Assembly: GCA_016192035.1 (NCBI GenBank)
Contig: JACPUW010000024.1
Span: forward strand, 1-64,000
Length of the DNA stretch: 64,000 nucleotides
Reading direction: 5' to 3'
From: Bacteroidota bacterium
Lineage (GTDB): Bacteria > Bacteroidota > Bacteroidia > CAILMK01 > JACPUW01
In this document: in pieces, positions 49,866 to 59,400 of the stretch
How positions within the stretch are numbered: position 1 is the stretch's first letter
How the letters are laid out: every line of letters starts with the position of its first letter
Notes under the pieces: model-generated
Seen by the model: only the letters and a program-made list of their open reading frames with translations
What the model was told of the DNA's origin: nothing
The model's database searches: none
Position numbers and translations under genes: made by a program

Positions 49866-52353
49866 CATGTCTATATTTAACAAAAAGTTCCTTATCGGTT
49901 TGTTGGTGGTAGCTAGCCTGGCTGCCAAGGCCCAAGAAATGTTTGATCCGGCAACCTTGCGGTATTCCATTGATTATTTGGGCAATAACCAAGTAGAAGT
50001 TGTGGTAGGCCTGGGACTTGAATCGGGTTGGCATACCTACAGCCTTACCCAAGACAATCCCATGGGGCCACTGGCTTCTGTACTTACGGTAAGGGATACT
50101 ACCATATACAAGAAGATAGGGAAGCCATACTCTAAATCGCACATGCACAAGGAGTATGAGCCCGCGTTTGACATGGAGGTGGAGTACTATGAAACCGAGG
50201 CGGTATTTAGGCAAAAGGTGCAGCTACTAGGGGAAGCTACCCATATCAAAGGGGTTTTTGAGTATCAGGTGTGCAACCAAGAGCGCTGCTTGCCACCAAG
50301 TTACAATGAATTTGAGATTGAGGTTAAAAAAGGATACTATCAGGACAAAGCGGAGGCGGTAGCCTTTGGGGGGCTTAGTGATGCTGCCATGTTTCAGGAA
50401 GCAGAGGGTGGCGCACTGGAAGGAGAGATGCTAGACCCCATTTCATGGACTTTTGGTGTGAACTATTTAGAAAACAATCAAGTAGAAGTATGGGCAAAGC
50501 CGGTAATGGAAAGCGGTTGGCACCTATACGCCAACCTGGGACAGGAGGTGCCCATACCCACCGTGCTGGAGATAAACGACTCACTGGCCCAGGGTGCCTA
50601 CGCCGCCACAGGTGCCAATACCATACGCCCTGAATTGGGCCGGGAAGCACGGTTTATGGATGAGATTTTTGGGGTGGAGGTAGCCTATCTGTCGGGTGAC
50701 CACACCATTGGCCAACTGGTAACGCTTACGGGAACCACCGACCGTGTGCGGGGTACCGTGGTTTTTCAGGCCTGTGACGATGCACGCTGCCTGCCCCCGC
50801 AAGAAGTGGAATTTTCTGTTGAAATCTCGCCGGATTGGTATGATCCCTCGGCGACTACCCTAACTAGTGACAATGATGATTTGGCCAGCGAAGGATGGTG
50901 GTCTATCTTTATCAAAGGGTTGGGTGGCGGTTTCCTTGCGTTGCTCACTCCCTGCGTGTTCCCCCTTATACCCATGACAGTCAATTTTTTCATGAAGCAG
51001 TCGGGCAGCAAGGCCAAGGGCATACGCAATGCCTTTTTATACGGTGCCTCCATCATATTTATATACACCACCATTGGCTTTGGGCTTACCAAGGTGCTGG
51101 GGGCCGATGTGATGAACCAAATGGCGAGCAACATTGCCATGAACATCATTTTCTTTTTGGTCTTTATCATTTTTGGTGTTTCCTTTTTGGGTGCCTTTGA
51201 AATTGCCCTGCCCTCCTGGATAGCCAATAGGAGTGACCGGCAAGCGGATAAGGGAGGCCTGATCGGCATATTCTTTATGGCGTTTACCTTGGCCATTGTT
51301 TCGTTCTCGTGTACCGGCCCCATCATAGGCAGCTTGCTGGTGCTTGCAGCGCAGGGCGGCAACAATGCGGGCCCCATAGCCGGTATGTTGGGTTTCTCCA
51401 CCGCACTGGCCCTCCCGTTTACCCTTTTTGCCATTTTCCCCTCATGGCTGGCCAATTTGCCCAAATCAGGCGGATGGCTCAACTCGGTAAAGGTGGTGCT
51501 GGGCTTGGTAGAATTTGCCTTGGCGCTCAAGTTTCTCAGCAATGTGGACCTGGCCTACCACTGGGGAATTCTGTCCAGAGAAGTTTTTGTGTCGCTATGG
51601 ATCGTGATATTTGCTATAATAGGTTTCTATCTTATTGGCAAACTGAAATTTAGTCATGATTCTGATTTGCCATATGTATCGGTGCCCAGGGCCATTTTCG
51701 CTATTTTGGCTTTTTCCTTTGCCATATACCTAATGCCCGGACTCTGGGGCGCCCCGCTTAAGCTCATGAGCGGTTTGGCACCGCCCCGTTCTTACGTAGA
51801 AGACCTACAGTGGATGCGCCGGGGCATGCACGCGGCAGGGACGGTATCTGGGCCTACATCCACAAATGCAAATGAAGCAGCGGCGCACGGAGATGGGCAG
51901 TGCCCCAATGGACTGCCCTGCACCAAGGACTATGAGGAAGCACTGGCCCTGGCCAAGCGGCTAAACAAACCGATTTTTCTTGATTTTACCGGATATACCT
52001 GTGTGAACTGCCGCAAAATGGAGGACAACGTGTGGGTTGATCCGCGCATTGACAAGATATTGAGAAACGACTATGTGGTGGCATCCCTCTATGTGGACGA
52101 CCGGCGCTTGCTGCCCAAAGAAGAGCAAAAAACGGTTGATTTGTTTGGCAAAGAGTTTAATATAAGGACGGTAGGCAATAAATGGACCTACATGCAGGCC
52201 ACCAAATACAAAACCAATTCTCAGCCATACTACGTTTTGCTGGCCCCCAATGAGGAGTTGTTGGCCAAACCAGTGGGCTATACCCCTGATGTGGCCGCAT
52301 ATGAAGCCTTTCTGCTGGGCGGACTGGAAGCATTTAAGAAAAATGGACATTGA
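49858..52353 (+). CDS. dsbD: Thiol:disulfide interchange protein DsbD-like, with duplicated N-terminal domain
   Basis: This 831-residue inner-membrane protein carries reducing power from the cytoplasm to the periplasm. After a signal peptide two homologous DsbD-alpha-like domains occur in tandem (about residues 24-165 and 197-325), each with a paired-cysteine CNQERCLPP or CDDARCLPP. The membrane domain has LLTPCVFPLIPMTVNFF and SFSCTGPIIGSLLV, with the redox cysteines. A C-terminal thioredoxin-like domain has FTGYTCVNCRKMEDNVW. The ATG at 49867 is an alternative start that fits the signal peptide better. It overlaps the M16 gene. Confidence 0.92.
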   Translation: MHSMSIFNKKFLIGLLVVASLAAKAQEMFDPATLRYSIDYLGNNQVEVVVGLGLESGWHTYSLTQDNPMGPLASVLTVRDTTIYKKIGKPYSKSHMHKEYEPAFDMEVEYYETEAVFRQKVQLLGEATHIKGVFEYQVCNQERCLPPSYNEFEIEVKKGYYQDKAEAVAFGGLSDAAMFQEAEGGALEGEMLDPISWTFGVNYLENNQVEVWAKPVMESGWHLYANLGQEVPIPTVLEINDSLAQGAYAATGANTIRPELGREARFMDEIFGVEVAYLSGDHTIGQLVTLTGTTDRVRGTVVFQACDDARCLPPQEVEFSVEISPDWYDPSATTLTSDNDDLASEGWWSIFIKGLGGGFLALLTPCVFPLIPMTVNFFMKQSGSKAKGIRNAFLYGASIIFIYTTIGFGLTKVLGADVMNQMASNIAMNIIFFLVFIIFGVSFLGAFEIALPSWIANRSDRQADKGGLIGIFFMAFTLAIVSFSCTGPIIGSLLVLAAQGGNNAGPIAGMLGFSTALALPFTLFAIFPSWLANLPKSGGWLNSVKVVLGLVEFALALKFLSNVDLAYHWGILSREVFVSLWIVIFAIIGFYLIGKLKFSHDSDLPYVSVPRAIFAILAFSFAIYLMPGLWGAPLKLMSGLAPPRSYVEDLQWMRRGMHAAGTVSGPTSTNANEAAAHGDGQCPNGLPCTKDYEEALALAKRLNKPIFLDFTGYTCVNCRKMEDNVWVDPRIDKILRNDYVVASLYVDDRRLLPKEEQKTVDLFGKEFNIRTVGNKWTYMQATKYKTNSQPYYVLLAPNEELLAKPVGYTPDVAAYEAFLLGGLEAFKKNGH

Positions 52354-52500
52354 TCTGGTTGAACAATAAGTAGATAAGGGAAAATCAGGTAAATCCTAGG
52401 CTTAACCATTTAGTTTGGTCAATTCACCCGATGGTATGAGTTGGGCAGGGCAAGTTTCTTGCTTGATTTGTATCAGATTTATGGTAAACAAACAACACAA

Positions 52501-52692
52501 ATGAAGTCACAACCTATACTACTCATCCTGGCAAGCTTGCTCCTACTTTCAGCCGGGGTCATGACAGTACAGATGTTCTCACTTATGGAACAAAACCGTG
52601 TGCTCAACGAGAAACTAAAGGGTAGCCAGGAGATTACCGAGAAGGTTAACAAAGAAATATCGGTGATGGCGCTCACCGCCTATTTCAATTAG
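52501..52692 (+). CDS. Small single-pass membrane protein
   Basis: The 63-residue protein has a hydrophobic N-terminal helix (PILLILASLLLLSAGVMTVQ) and a polar, probably coiled-coil tail (LMEQNRVLNEKLKGSQEI). I do not recognise it. The ATG at 52501 is preferred to an upstream in-frame start at 52441. It stands alone, with about 150 bases to the upstream gene and 180 to the next. It could be a real small protein or chance; the compact helix-plus-coil shape favours real. Confidence 0.5.
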   Translation: MKSQPILLILASLLLLSAGVMTVQMFSLMEQNRVLNEKLKGSQEITEKVNKEISVMALTAYFN

Positions 52693-52875
52693 GCAGAAGC
52701 CAATTGCCAAAAATAGGGTAAAGCCATCACCGTGAATGCGGTAGTGCCGTGTAAGTTATAGAGGGGCGGGCTGCGGGAATAAGGTCAATCAAAGGGTGAA
52801 AAAGGGGAAAACATCGCCATGTAAGGGTTTATGCCCCTTGGGGTTTTAGTATTGAACCCATAAACTGACAGAATC

Positions 52876-53742
52876 ATGGCGTACAAGGCATCTGAACTGA
52901 TAGTAAACCCTCGTGGGGGCATGTACCATATAGACATGCTGCCCACCGAGCTGGCACAACGGGTAGTGCTGGTGGGCGACCCCGGTAGGGTAGGTCAAGT
53001 GGAAAAACACTTTCAGCGGGTAATATGTGCACACCAGCACCGCGAATTTGTTTGGTCCACAGGTATATATCAAGGAAAGGAAATTACCGCGTTGTCAACC
53101 GGCATAGGGACTGACAACATAGACATAGTGGTAAATGAACTGGACGCGCTGGCCTCTATAGACTTGGCTAAGCGCCAACCGCTGCCCCAGGGGGAGGTGC
53201 GCAAACTGAAATTGGTGCGCCTGGGCACTTGCGGCCTGCTGCAGCCCTACCTGCCGGTGGGTTCCTTTGTGCTGAGCCGCTATGCGCTGGGCTTTGATGC
53301 GCTAATGCACTTCTACAAGGTGGGCGAGGCCTATGAAACGTACCAGCTTCGTTTTCAGCTCAAGAATTATTTTGATACACGCGCCATAGACCTGCCATTT
53401 TATGTGTCGGCCCCGCAAGGGGAGTTTGACCCGTTGCTGCCCGGGCGCCACCTGGGCATCACGGCCAGTTTGCCAGGTTTTTATGGCCCTCAAGGAAGGC
53501 TGCTCAACTGCCCGGTGCGTTTTCCGGAGTTTATTGAGGAGCTGGCAGGATTTGGCTGGGAGGGCCTCACGGTCTTGAATTTTGAGATGGAAGCCTCGGG
53601 CCTCTTTGGCCTGGCAAGTGCCCTGGGCCATGAGAGTGCCTGCGTATGCCTGGGTTTGGCCAATAGGATAACCGGTGAGGTGCTGCGCGGGTCTGAGCAG
53701 CGGATGAATGAGTTGATTGAACTGGTGCTCAACGGGATATAG
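52876..53742 (+). CDS. Nucleoside phosphorylase (uridine phosphorylase-like)
   Basis: The 288-residue protein belongs to the PNP/UDP phosphorylase family, which cleaves nucleosides with phosphate. Typical features are VVLVGDPGRVGQVEKHF (phosphate site, about residues 31-47), ALSTGIGTDNIDIVVNEL (about 73-90), LVRLGTCGLLQPYLPVGSFV and VLNFEMEASGLFGLAS (nucleoside ribose-binding Met/Glu, about 234-249). The C-terminal HESACVCLGLANRITGEV is diverged. Substrate (uridine or a purine) is not certain. Confidence 0.88.
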   Translation: MAYKASELIVNPRGGMYHIDMLPTELAQRVVLVGDPGRVGQVEKHFQRVICAHQHREFVWSTGIYQGKEITALSTGIGTDNIDIVVNELDALASIDLAKRQPLPQGEVRKLKLVRLGTCGLLQPYLPVGSFVLSRYALGFDALMHFYKVGEAYETYQLRFQLKNYFDTRAIDLPFYVSAPQGEFDPLLPGRHLGITASLPGFYGPQGRLLNCPVRFPEFIEELAGFGWEGLTVLNFEMEASGLFGLASALGHESACVCLGLANRITGEVLRGSEQRMNELIELVLNGI

Positions 53743-53788
53743 GGCGAACGGCGGGAACCCATTAGCTCTTGGCAATGCCAAAGGCCAG

Positions 53789-54052
53789 CCGGGTATGGAT
53801 GAAATGGACGTTTTTTGGCAAAAAGCCCATATATCTAAATTAGAAAACAATGCCAACAGCGCAACTATTGACACTATTTTGAAAGTGTTTAAGGCGCTAA
53901 AAGAAGAGATCAATTTTAACGTAAAACTGGAAGCCCTCTTTGTTAAACTCACTTGCACAAAGGAAGGCCAAACCGATAACAGCGGCTACACCCAAGTGGT
54001 TTTCGCAGTGGCAGCCTTAAAATCCAGTGGTTATGGCCTGTCTATGAGATAA
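53789..54052 (+). pseudogene. Decayed XRE-type helix-turn-helix gene (remnant)
   Basis: The frame 53717-54052 contains HISKLENNANSATIDTILKV followed by FKALKEEINFNVKL, which is the second half of an XRE/HTH-3 domain (recognition helix to dimer strand) as in RelB/HigA-like antitoxins. Upstream, ALGNAKGQPGMDEMDVFWQ aligns in place of the first helices but has lost the TQxxLA pattern, and the frame opens inside the preceding gene. The C-terminal ~40 residues match nothing known. No toxin partner is visible. Read as an eroded or truncated regulator. Confidence 0.5.
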
Positions 54053-54087
54053 CAACACGGAGGGACAATCATCACCCCCACATCCAC

Positions 54088-55278
54088 CTACCGCCCCAAA
54101 AAACCCAGTGCCTCATAGGCCATGGCGGCCATGCCGGTAACCAGGGCCGTTTCGTCTATATCAAATTCAGGGTGATGTACCGATGCGCCGCCCCCGGTGC
54201 CCAGCCTAAAAAAACACGAAGGCACCCGCTGCCCGTAGTAGGCAAAATCCTCGCCCGTGGGGCGCAGGTCAAGCTCCACCACCTGCCCAGGCCCCACCAG
54301 CTCCCGCGCTCGCGCCAGGGCCATGCCAGTGAGTGCAGGGTCGTTATACAGGCTTGGGTACCCCTTCACTATGTCTATTTTGCAGTGGCCACCCATCATT
54401 TCCGCCGTTCCTCGGCATATGCCTTCTATCTCCCGGTGCGCCTGGCTGCGCCAGTCTTCGTCATAGGTGCGCAGCGTGCCCTTTAGCAGGGCGCGGCCGG
54501 GTATCACATTGGTGGCGCCCAGGGCCTCAAAGTGCCCTATGCTCAGCACCGTGGGCAGCAGGGGCCAGGCCTTTCTCGACACCACCTGCTGCAGCCCCAC
54601 CACTATGTGCGCGCCTATCAGTATGGGGTCCACCGCCAAGTGGGGCAGGGCTCCGTGTCCGCCGCGGCCCACCACTTCCAGGTGCAGCTCGTCACAGGCC
54701 GCCATGTAGCGGCCCGCCCTAAAACCCAGTGAGCCCACCGGCAGCTCGGGCATCACGTGCAGGGCAAACATGGCATCCACCGGGTGCTTTTCCAGCAGCC
54801 CCTGGGCCAGCATTTGCTGCGCACCTCCCGGCAGCAGTTCCTCCCCTGGCTGAAACACCAGCTTCACCTCACCGCCCCACTGCGCCCGTGTGTCGTGCAG
54901 CAACAGGGCAGCCCCAAGCAGGCAGGCCATATGTACGTCATGCCCACAGGCATGCATCCATCCTTCGCGCCCCGAACGGTAGGGCACCTCATTGCCCTCA
55001 TGTATGGGCAACGCGTCCATGTCGGCGCGCAGTCCCACCCGTCCATGGCCCTCCTTATTGCCCACTATGGTAGCCACCAGCCCGGTTTTCGCCCAGCCCC
55101 TTTCGCAGCGTATGCCTTCCTTTTCCAGCAGTCCCGCCAGGTAGCCCGATGTCCATTCCTCCTCAAATGAAGGCTCCGGGTGTGCATGCAGCTCACGGCG
55201 CACCTGGCGTATCTCCTCAAAATACGCCGCCGCCAGATTGTGTATTTCCTGTGCCAGTGTAACTTGGGTACCTTCCAT
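54088..55278 (-). CDS. M20-family amidohydrolase (N-acyl amino acid/hippurate hydrolase type)
   Basis: This 396-residue metallo-hydrolase has zinc/manganese ligands in MHACGHDVHMACLLGAALLL (about residues 108-127; CGHDxH), the catalytic glutamate in PGEELLPGGAQ (about 148-158) and HHPEFDIDE near the C-terminus. A dimerisation domain is inserted (about 190-300, with HGALPHLAVDPI). Such enzymes release amino acids from N-acyl conjugates. It is the last gene of the secA - deoC - SPOR - amidohydrolase run, 11 bases after the SPOR gene. The region is richer in G+C than the left part of the window. Confidence 0.9.
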   Translation of the reverse strand: MEGTQVTLAQEIHNLAAAYFEEIRQVRRELHAHPEPSFEEEWTSGYLAGLLEKEGIRCERGWAKTGLVATIVGNKEGHGRVGLRADMDALPIHEGNEVPYRSGREGWMHACGHDVHMACLLGAALLLHDTRAQWGGEVKLVFQPGEELLPGGAQQMLAQGLLEKHPVDAMFALHVMPELPVGSLGFRAGRYMAACDELHLEVVGRGGHGALPHLAVDPILIGAHIVVGLQQVVSRKAWPLLPTVLSIGHFEALGATNVIPGRALLKGTLRTYDEDWRSQAHREIEGICRGTAEMMGGHCKIDIVKGYPSLYNDPALTGMALARARELVGPGQVVELDLRPTGEDFAYYGQRVPSCFFRLGTGGGASVHHPEFDIDETALVTGMAAMAYEALGFLGR

Positions 55279-55289
55279 CGTATTTGGGC

Positions 55290-55745
55290 CTATTCCTCTC
55301 CTGGGCTATCGGCAGGTGCGGCCAAAGGCAGCGGCGGGTATGCCAATCCCTTGCCGTACACTATCTTGGCCCCAGGGTAAGACTCCTCCAGTGCCACCCA
55401 CAGCGCATGGGCCTCCAGCTTGGTCCTAAATATGCCCACCTTCACCTTCACAAAAGCCCCCTCAAACACTATCTCGGACGGCACCCCAGGGTATTTCTCG
55501 TTCACGGCCAGCAGTATGTCACGCGCCTCCGTGCGGCTGTTCTTGTTATATACCTCTATGCGGTAGCCGTCAAACCGGCTTATGCGGTTCACCTTCACCA
55601 TTTGGTCCCGTATCCGCGCCATCAGCGGGGGTTCGGTTATATGCACCGTGCCCGGGCTGTCGGCGGGCTGCAGCAGGTAGTCTTGTTGGCCAAAAGAGGG
55701 CATGGCAACCAAACACCACATAGCGGTTAAGAACAATAATCTCAT
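55290..55745 (-). CDS. SPOR-domain protein, secreted
   Basis: The 151-residue protein has an N-terminal signal (LLFLTAMWCLVAMPSFG). A SPOR domain occupies about residues 58-130: GYRIEVYNKNSRTEARDILL, FVKVKVGIFRTKLEAHALWV and YPGAKIVYG. SPOR domains bind denuded peptidoglycan at septa. It begins three bases inside or beside the deoC stop and precedes the amidohydrolase, so it belongs to the same transcript. Confidence 0.85.
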   Translation of the reverse strand: MRLLFLTAMWCLVAMPSFGQQDYLLQPADSPGTVHITEPPLMARIRDQMVKVNRISRFDGYRIEVYNKNSRTEARDILLAVNEKYPGVPSEIVFEGAFVKVKVGIFRTKLEAHALWVALEESYPGAKIVYGKGLAYPPLPLAAPADSPGEE

Positions 55746-56398
55746 TGTATTTCAGATATTTGGAATCCAGCTGAAGTCCCTATGCGGTCGGCGCCGGCCC
55801 CGATCAGCGCCAGGGCAAACTGGCGGTCCCTTATCCCCCCCGATGCCTTAATCCTCACCGAGGCCGGTAGGCAACTGCGCAGCAGGGCCACGGCCTCCAC
55901 GCTGGCGCCCGGCCCGTTTATCCCCGTGCTCGTTTTCACAAAATCCACCTCACGCGCCGCGCAAATCTCACAGGCCTTTTTTATCTGGTCATCGCTCAGC
56001 AGGCCCGTTTCTATGATCACTTTCAGTGCCTTGCCGTTCATGTGGCAAAGGGTCAGCAAACTGCCAATTTCCTCGCCCACCAGCAGGTAGTTGCCGTTCA
56101 TAAACGCGCCTATGTTCATCACCATGTCCACCTCATCAGCCCCGTCTTGCAGCGCCTTTCGGGTAGCCTCCGCCTTGGCCGACGTATGGTCGTAGCCATA
56201 GGGAAAACCCACCACGGTCACCGTTTTGGTTTGTGTGGCGGCCAATATACGGTGTGCCACAGCTACATAGTAGGGCGGTATGCACACCCCGGCCATACCC
56301 GCCTCAGCGCTTTGGCGGCACAGTGCCTCTACCATGGGCATAGTGGTTTCTACCTTTAGCAGGGTCTGTTCCAAGTGCGCCGCTAGGTTTCCTTTCAT
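55742..56398 (-). CDS. deoC: Deoxyribose-phosphate aldolase
   Basis: The 218-residue enzyme cleaves 2-deoxyribose 5-phosphate to glyceraldehyde 3-phosphate and acetaldehyde in deoxynucleoside breakdown. Active-site elements are DEVDMVMNIGA (about residues 88-98), FVKTSTGINGPGAS with the Schiff-base lysine (about 152-165) and VRIKASGGIRDRQFAL (second lysine). The ATG at 56398 gives the family length; an upstream start at 56464 overlaps secA. It follows secA by seven bases. Confidence 0.94.
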   Translation of the reverse strand: MKGNLAAHLEQTLLKVETTMPMVEALCRQSAEAGMAGVCIPPYYVAVAHRILAATQTKTVTVVGFPYGYDHTSAKAEATRKALQDGADEVDMVMNIGAFMNGNYLLVGEEIGSLLTLCHMNGKALKVIIETGLLSDDQIKKACEICAAREVDFVKTSTGINGPGASVEAVALLRSCLPASVRIKASGGIRDRQFALALIGAGADRIGTSAGFQISEIQ

Positions 56399-56405
56399 CT
56401 GTTTC

Positions 56406-59400
56406 TTATGCGTTAATTCCGTGACAGTGTTTGTATTTCTTGCCGCTGCCGCAAGGGCAGGCATCGTTTCGGCCTATCTTTTCGCCCACCCGCACCGGTT
56501 CCGTTTTGGGCGGTTCCTCCGGTTCGGGCCTCCGGTTGGGCAATCCCCTGTTTTCTACCACCCGCTCCCGTGGCGCGGTAGGTATCCGCTGTTGGCGCAC
56601 CTGTTCGGGGTCTTGCGTCCGTATTTTGGCCTTAAAAATCATGTCAAGCGTTTGCCGGTTCACCTTATCCAGCAGTTGCTGAAACAGTTCATACGCCTCA
56701 AACTTGTATATAAGCAGCGGGTCCTTTTGCTCCAGGTGCGCGTTTTGTACGCTCTGTTTCAGCTCGTCCATCTCTCTCAGGTGCTCCTTCCACAGCTCGT
56801 CTATGGTGGCCAGTGATATGCCCCTGTCAAACGATTCGGTTATGTGTTTCCCATGGGTTTCAAGTGATTTCTGTAGGTTCACCGGTACGTCTATTTGCCT
56901 TAGTCCATCGGTAAAAGGTATGACCACCACCTCTACCAGCTTGCCCCTTTCGGCCTGTATGCGCTGCAGCACCGGGAGCGCCTGTTCGGCTATGGCCTTA
57001 GATTTTCGCTTGTATATATCATACAGATAGCCATATAGTTCATTGGCCAGCACTTCGGCCTTTTCTTGGTCAAACCGCGCTTGGTCAAAAGGGCACTGGG
57101 CGGCAAACACGCGCAGCAAGTCTATCACCAGGCCTTCATAGTCGCGCTTGCCCTTATAGCTTTCCACCAGTGACGATGACATGTCATAAAGAATATTGTT
57201 CAAATCCACCTGTAGGCGTTCCCCCGACAGGGCATTGCGCCGCCGCGTATAGATTACCTCGCGCTGTGAGTTCATCACGTCGTCGTATTCCAGCAGACGC
57301 TTGCGCACGCCAAAGTGGTTCTCTTCCACCTTTTTCTGCGCCCTTTCTATCGACTTGCTAATGAGCGGGTGCTGTATCACCTCGCCGTCTTTCATGCCAA
57401 ACAAGCGACTGTCCATCACCTTGGCTATGCGTTCTGAGCCAAACAGGCGCATCAGGTTGTCTTCCAGCGACACAAAGAATTCCGAACTGCCTGGGTCGCC
57501 CTGCCTGCCTGCCCGTCCGCGCAGCTGCCTGTCCACCCGCCGCGACTCGTGGCGCTCCGTGCCTATAATGGCAAGCCCTCCCGCCTCTTTCACGCCAGGC
57601 CCCAGTTTTATGTCGGTTCCACGTCCGGCCATGTTGGTGGCTATGGTCACCGTTCCTGCCCTACCGGCCTCCGCCACTATTTCGGCCTCGCGCTGATGTT
57701 GCTTGGCGTTTAGCACATTGTGCTTTACCTTTCTAAAACCCAGTGATTTTGAAAGCAACTCCGATATCTCCACCGATGTGGTGCCCACAAGTACCGGCCT
57801 GCCAAGTGCCGTGTACTCCTGTACCTTGTCTATCACTGCATTAAATTTTTCGCGGCGGGTCTTATAGATCAGGTCGTCCTTGTCGTCGCGCACCACTTTT
57901 TGGTTGGTGGGTATGGTCACCACGTCCAGTTTGTATATCTGCCAAAATTCGCCGGCCTCGGTCACCGCCGTACCGGTCATGCCCGCCAGCTTGTGGTACA
58001 TCCTAAAAAAGTTCTGCAGGGTTACCGTGGCAAAGGTTTGGGTGGCCCCTTCCACCTTCACGTTTTCCTTGGCCTCTATGGCCTGGTGCAGCCCGTCGCT
58101 GTAGCGCCGCCCCTCCATGATCCTGCCCGTCTGCTCATCCACTATTTTTATCTTGCCCTCTGTGATAATGTATTCTACGTCTTTCTCAAACAGGGTATAT
58201 GCCTTGAGCAACTGGTTTATGGTGTGTATGCGCTCCGATTTTATCGCGTAGTCGCGCGTTAATTCGTCCTGTCTGGCCATCTTTTCTTCTGGGTTTAGAC
58301 CCAGGTTGTCCAGTTGCGACAATTGGCCCGCCAGGTCAGGCAGTATAAAGAAATCTTTCTCTTCCCCTTGTTTGGTTATCAGCTCTATGCCCCGGTCAGT
58401 GAGTTCTACCTGCCGGTTTTTTTCCTCTATGGTAAAGTAGAGTTCCTTGTCCACCGTGGGCATTTCCTTCTGTTGGTCTTGCAGGTAGTAGTTCTCCGTC
58501 TTTTGCAAAAAGGTTTTTATACCGTCTTCCTGTAGGTATTTCAGCAGCGAATTGTGTTTGGGCAATCCCCGGTAGGCGCGCAGCAGGTATAGGCCGGCTT
58601 CTTTGTCATTTCCTTCTGCCCTGAGTCCCTTGGCCTTGCTAAGTGCTTCTTGCACATATTTTTTCTGGGCGTTCATTAGGGTTTCTACCCTGCCTTTTAG
58701 CAAATAAAACTTCTCATGGTCCTGGTCTGATTTGGCCGTGGGGCCTGATATGATCAACGGGGTACGCGCATCGTCTATCAGCACCGAGTCCACCTCGTCT
58801 ATCATGGCGTAGTGAAATTTACGCTGCACCAATTCGCTGGAGCTATGGGCCATGTTGTCCCTCAGGTAGTCAAAACCAAATTCGTTGTTGGTGCCATAGG
58901 TCAGGTCGGCGGCATAGGCCTTCTTACGTCCCGCCGTGTTCGGTTTGTGGTACTCTATACAGTCTATGCTCACCCCCAGAAACTCAAACAAGGGCCTCAT
59001 CCACTCCGCATCGCGCTGGGCCAGGTAGTTGTTTACCGTTACTATGTGTACCCCTTCGCCGGTCAGGGCGTTTAGGTAGGCCGGCAGGGTGGCCACCAGG
59101 GTTTTGCCCTCGCCTGTGGCCATTTCGGCTATCTTGCCCCGGTGCAGCACTATCCCGCCTATCAGCTGCACATCGTAGTGTACCATATCCCAGGTTATCT
59201 CATTGCCGGCGGCCTTCCAGTGGTTTAGATAGGCGGCGTAGTTCCCTTTCAGTTTCACAAAGTCGGTACTGGCGGCCAGGTCGCGGTCACGGTCATTGGC
59301 CATTACTTCCATCTCGCTGTTTTCCTTAAACCTGCGGGCTGTTTCTTTCATTATGGCAAAGGCCTCGGGCAGCACCTTTTCCAGTATTTCCTCATACAGC

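Noticed and set aside
54257-55429. Several forward frames opposite the M20 and SPOR genes (up to 148 codons)
   Set aside because: They are antisense shadows in a G+C-rich region, with low-complexity Pro/Ala/Arg composition and no recognisable domains.
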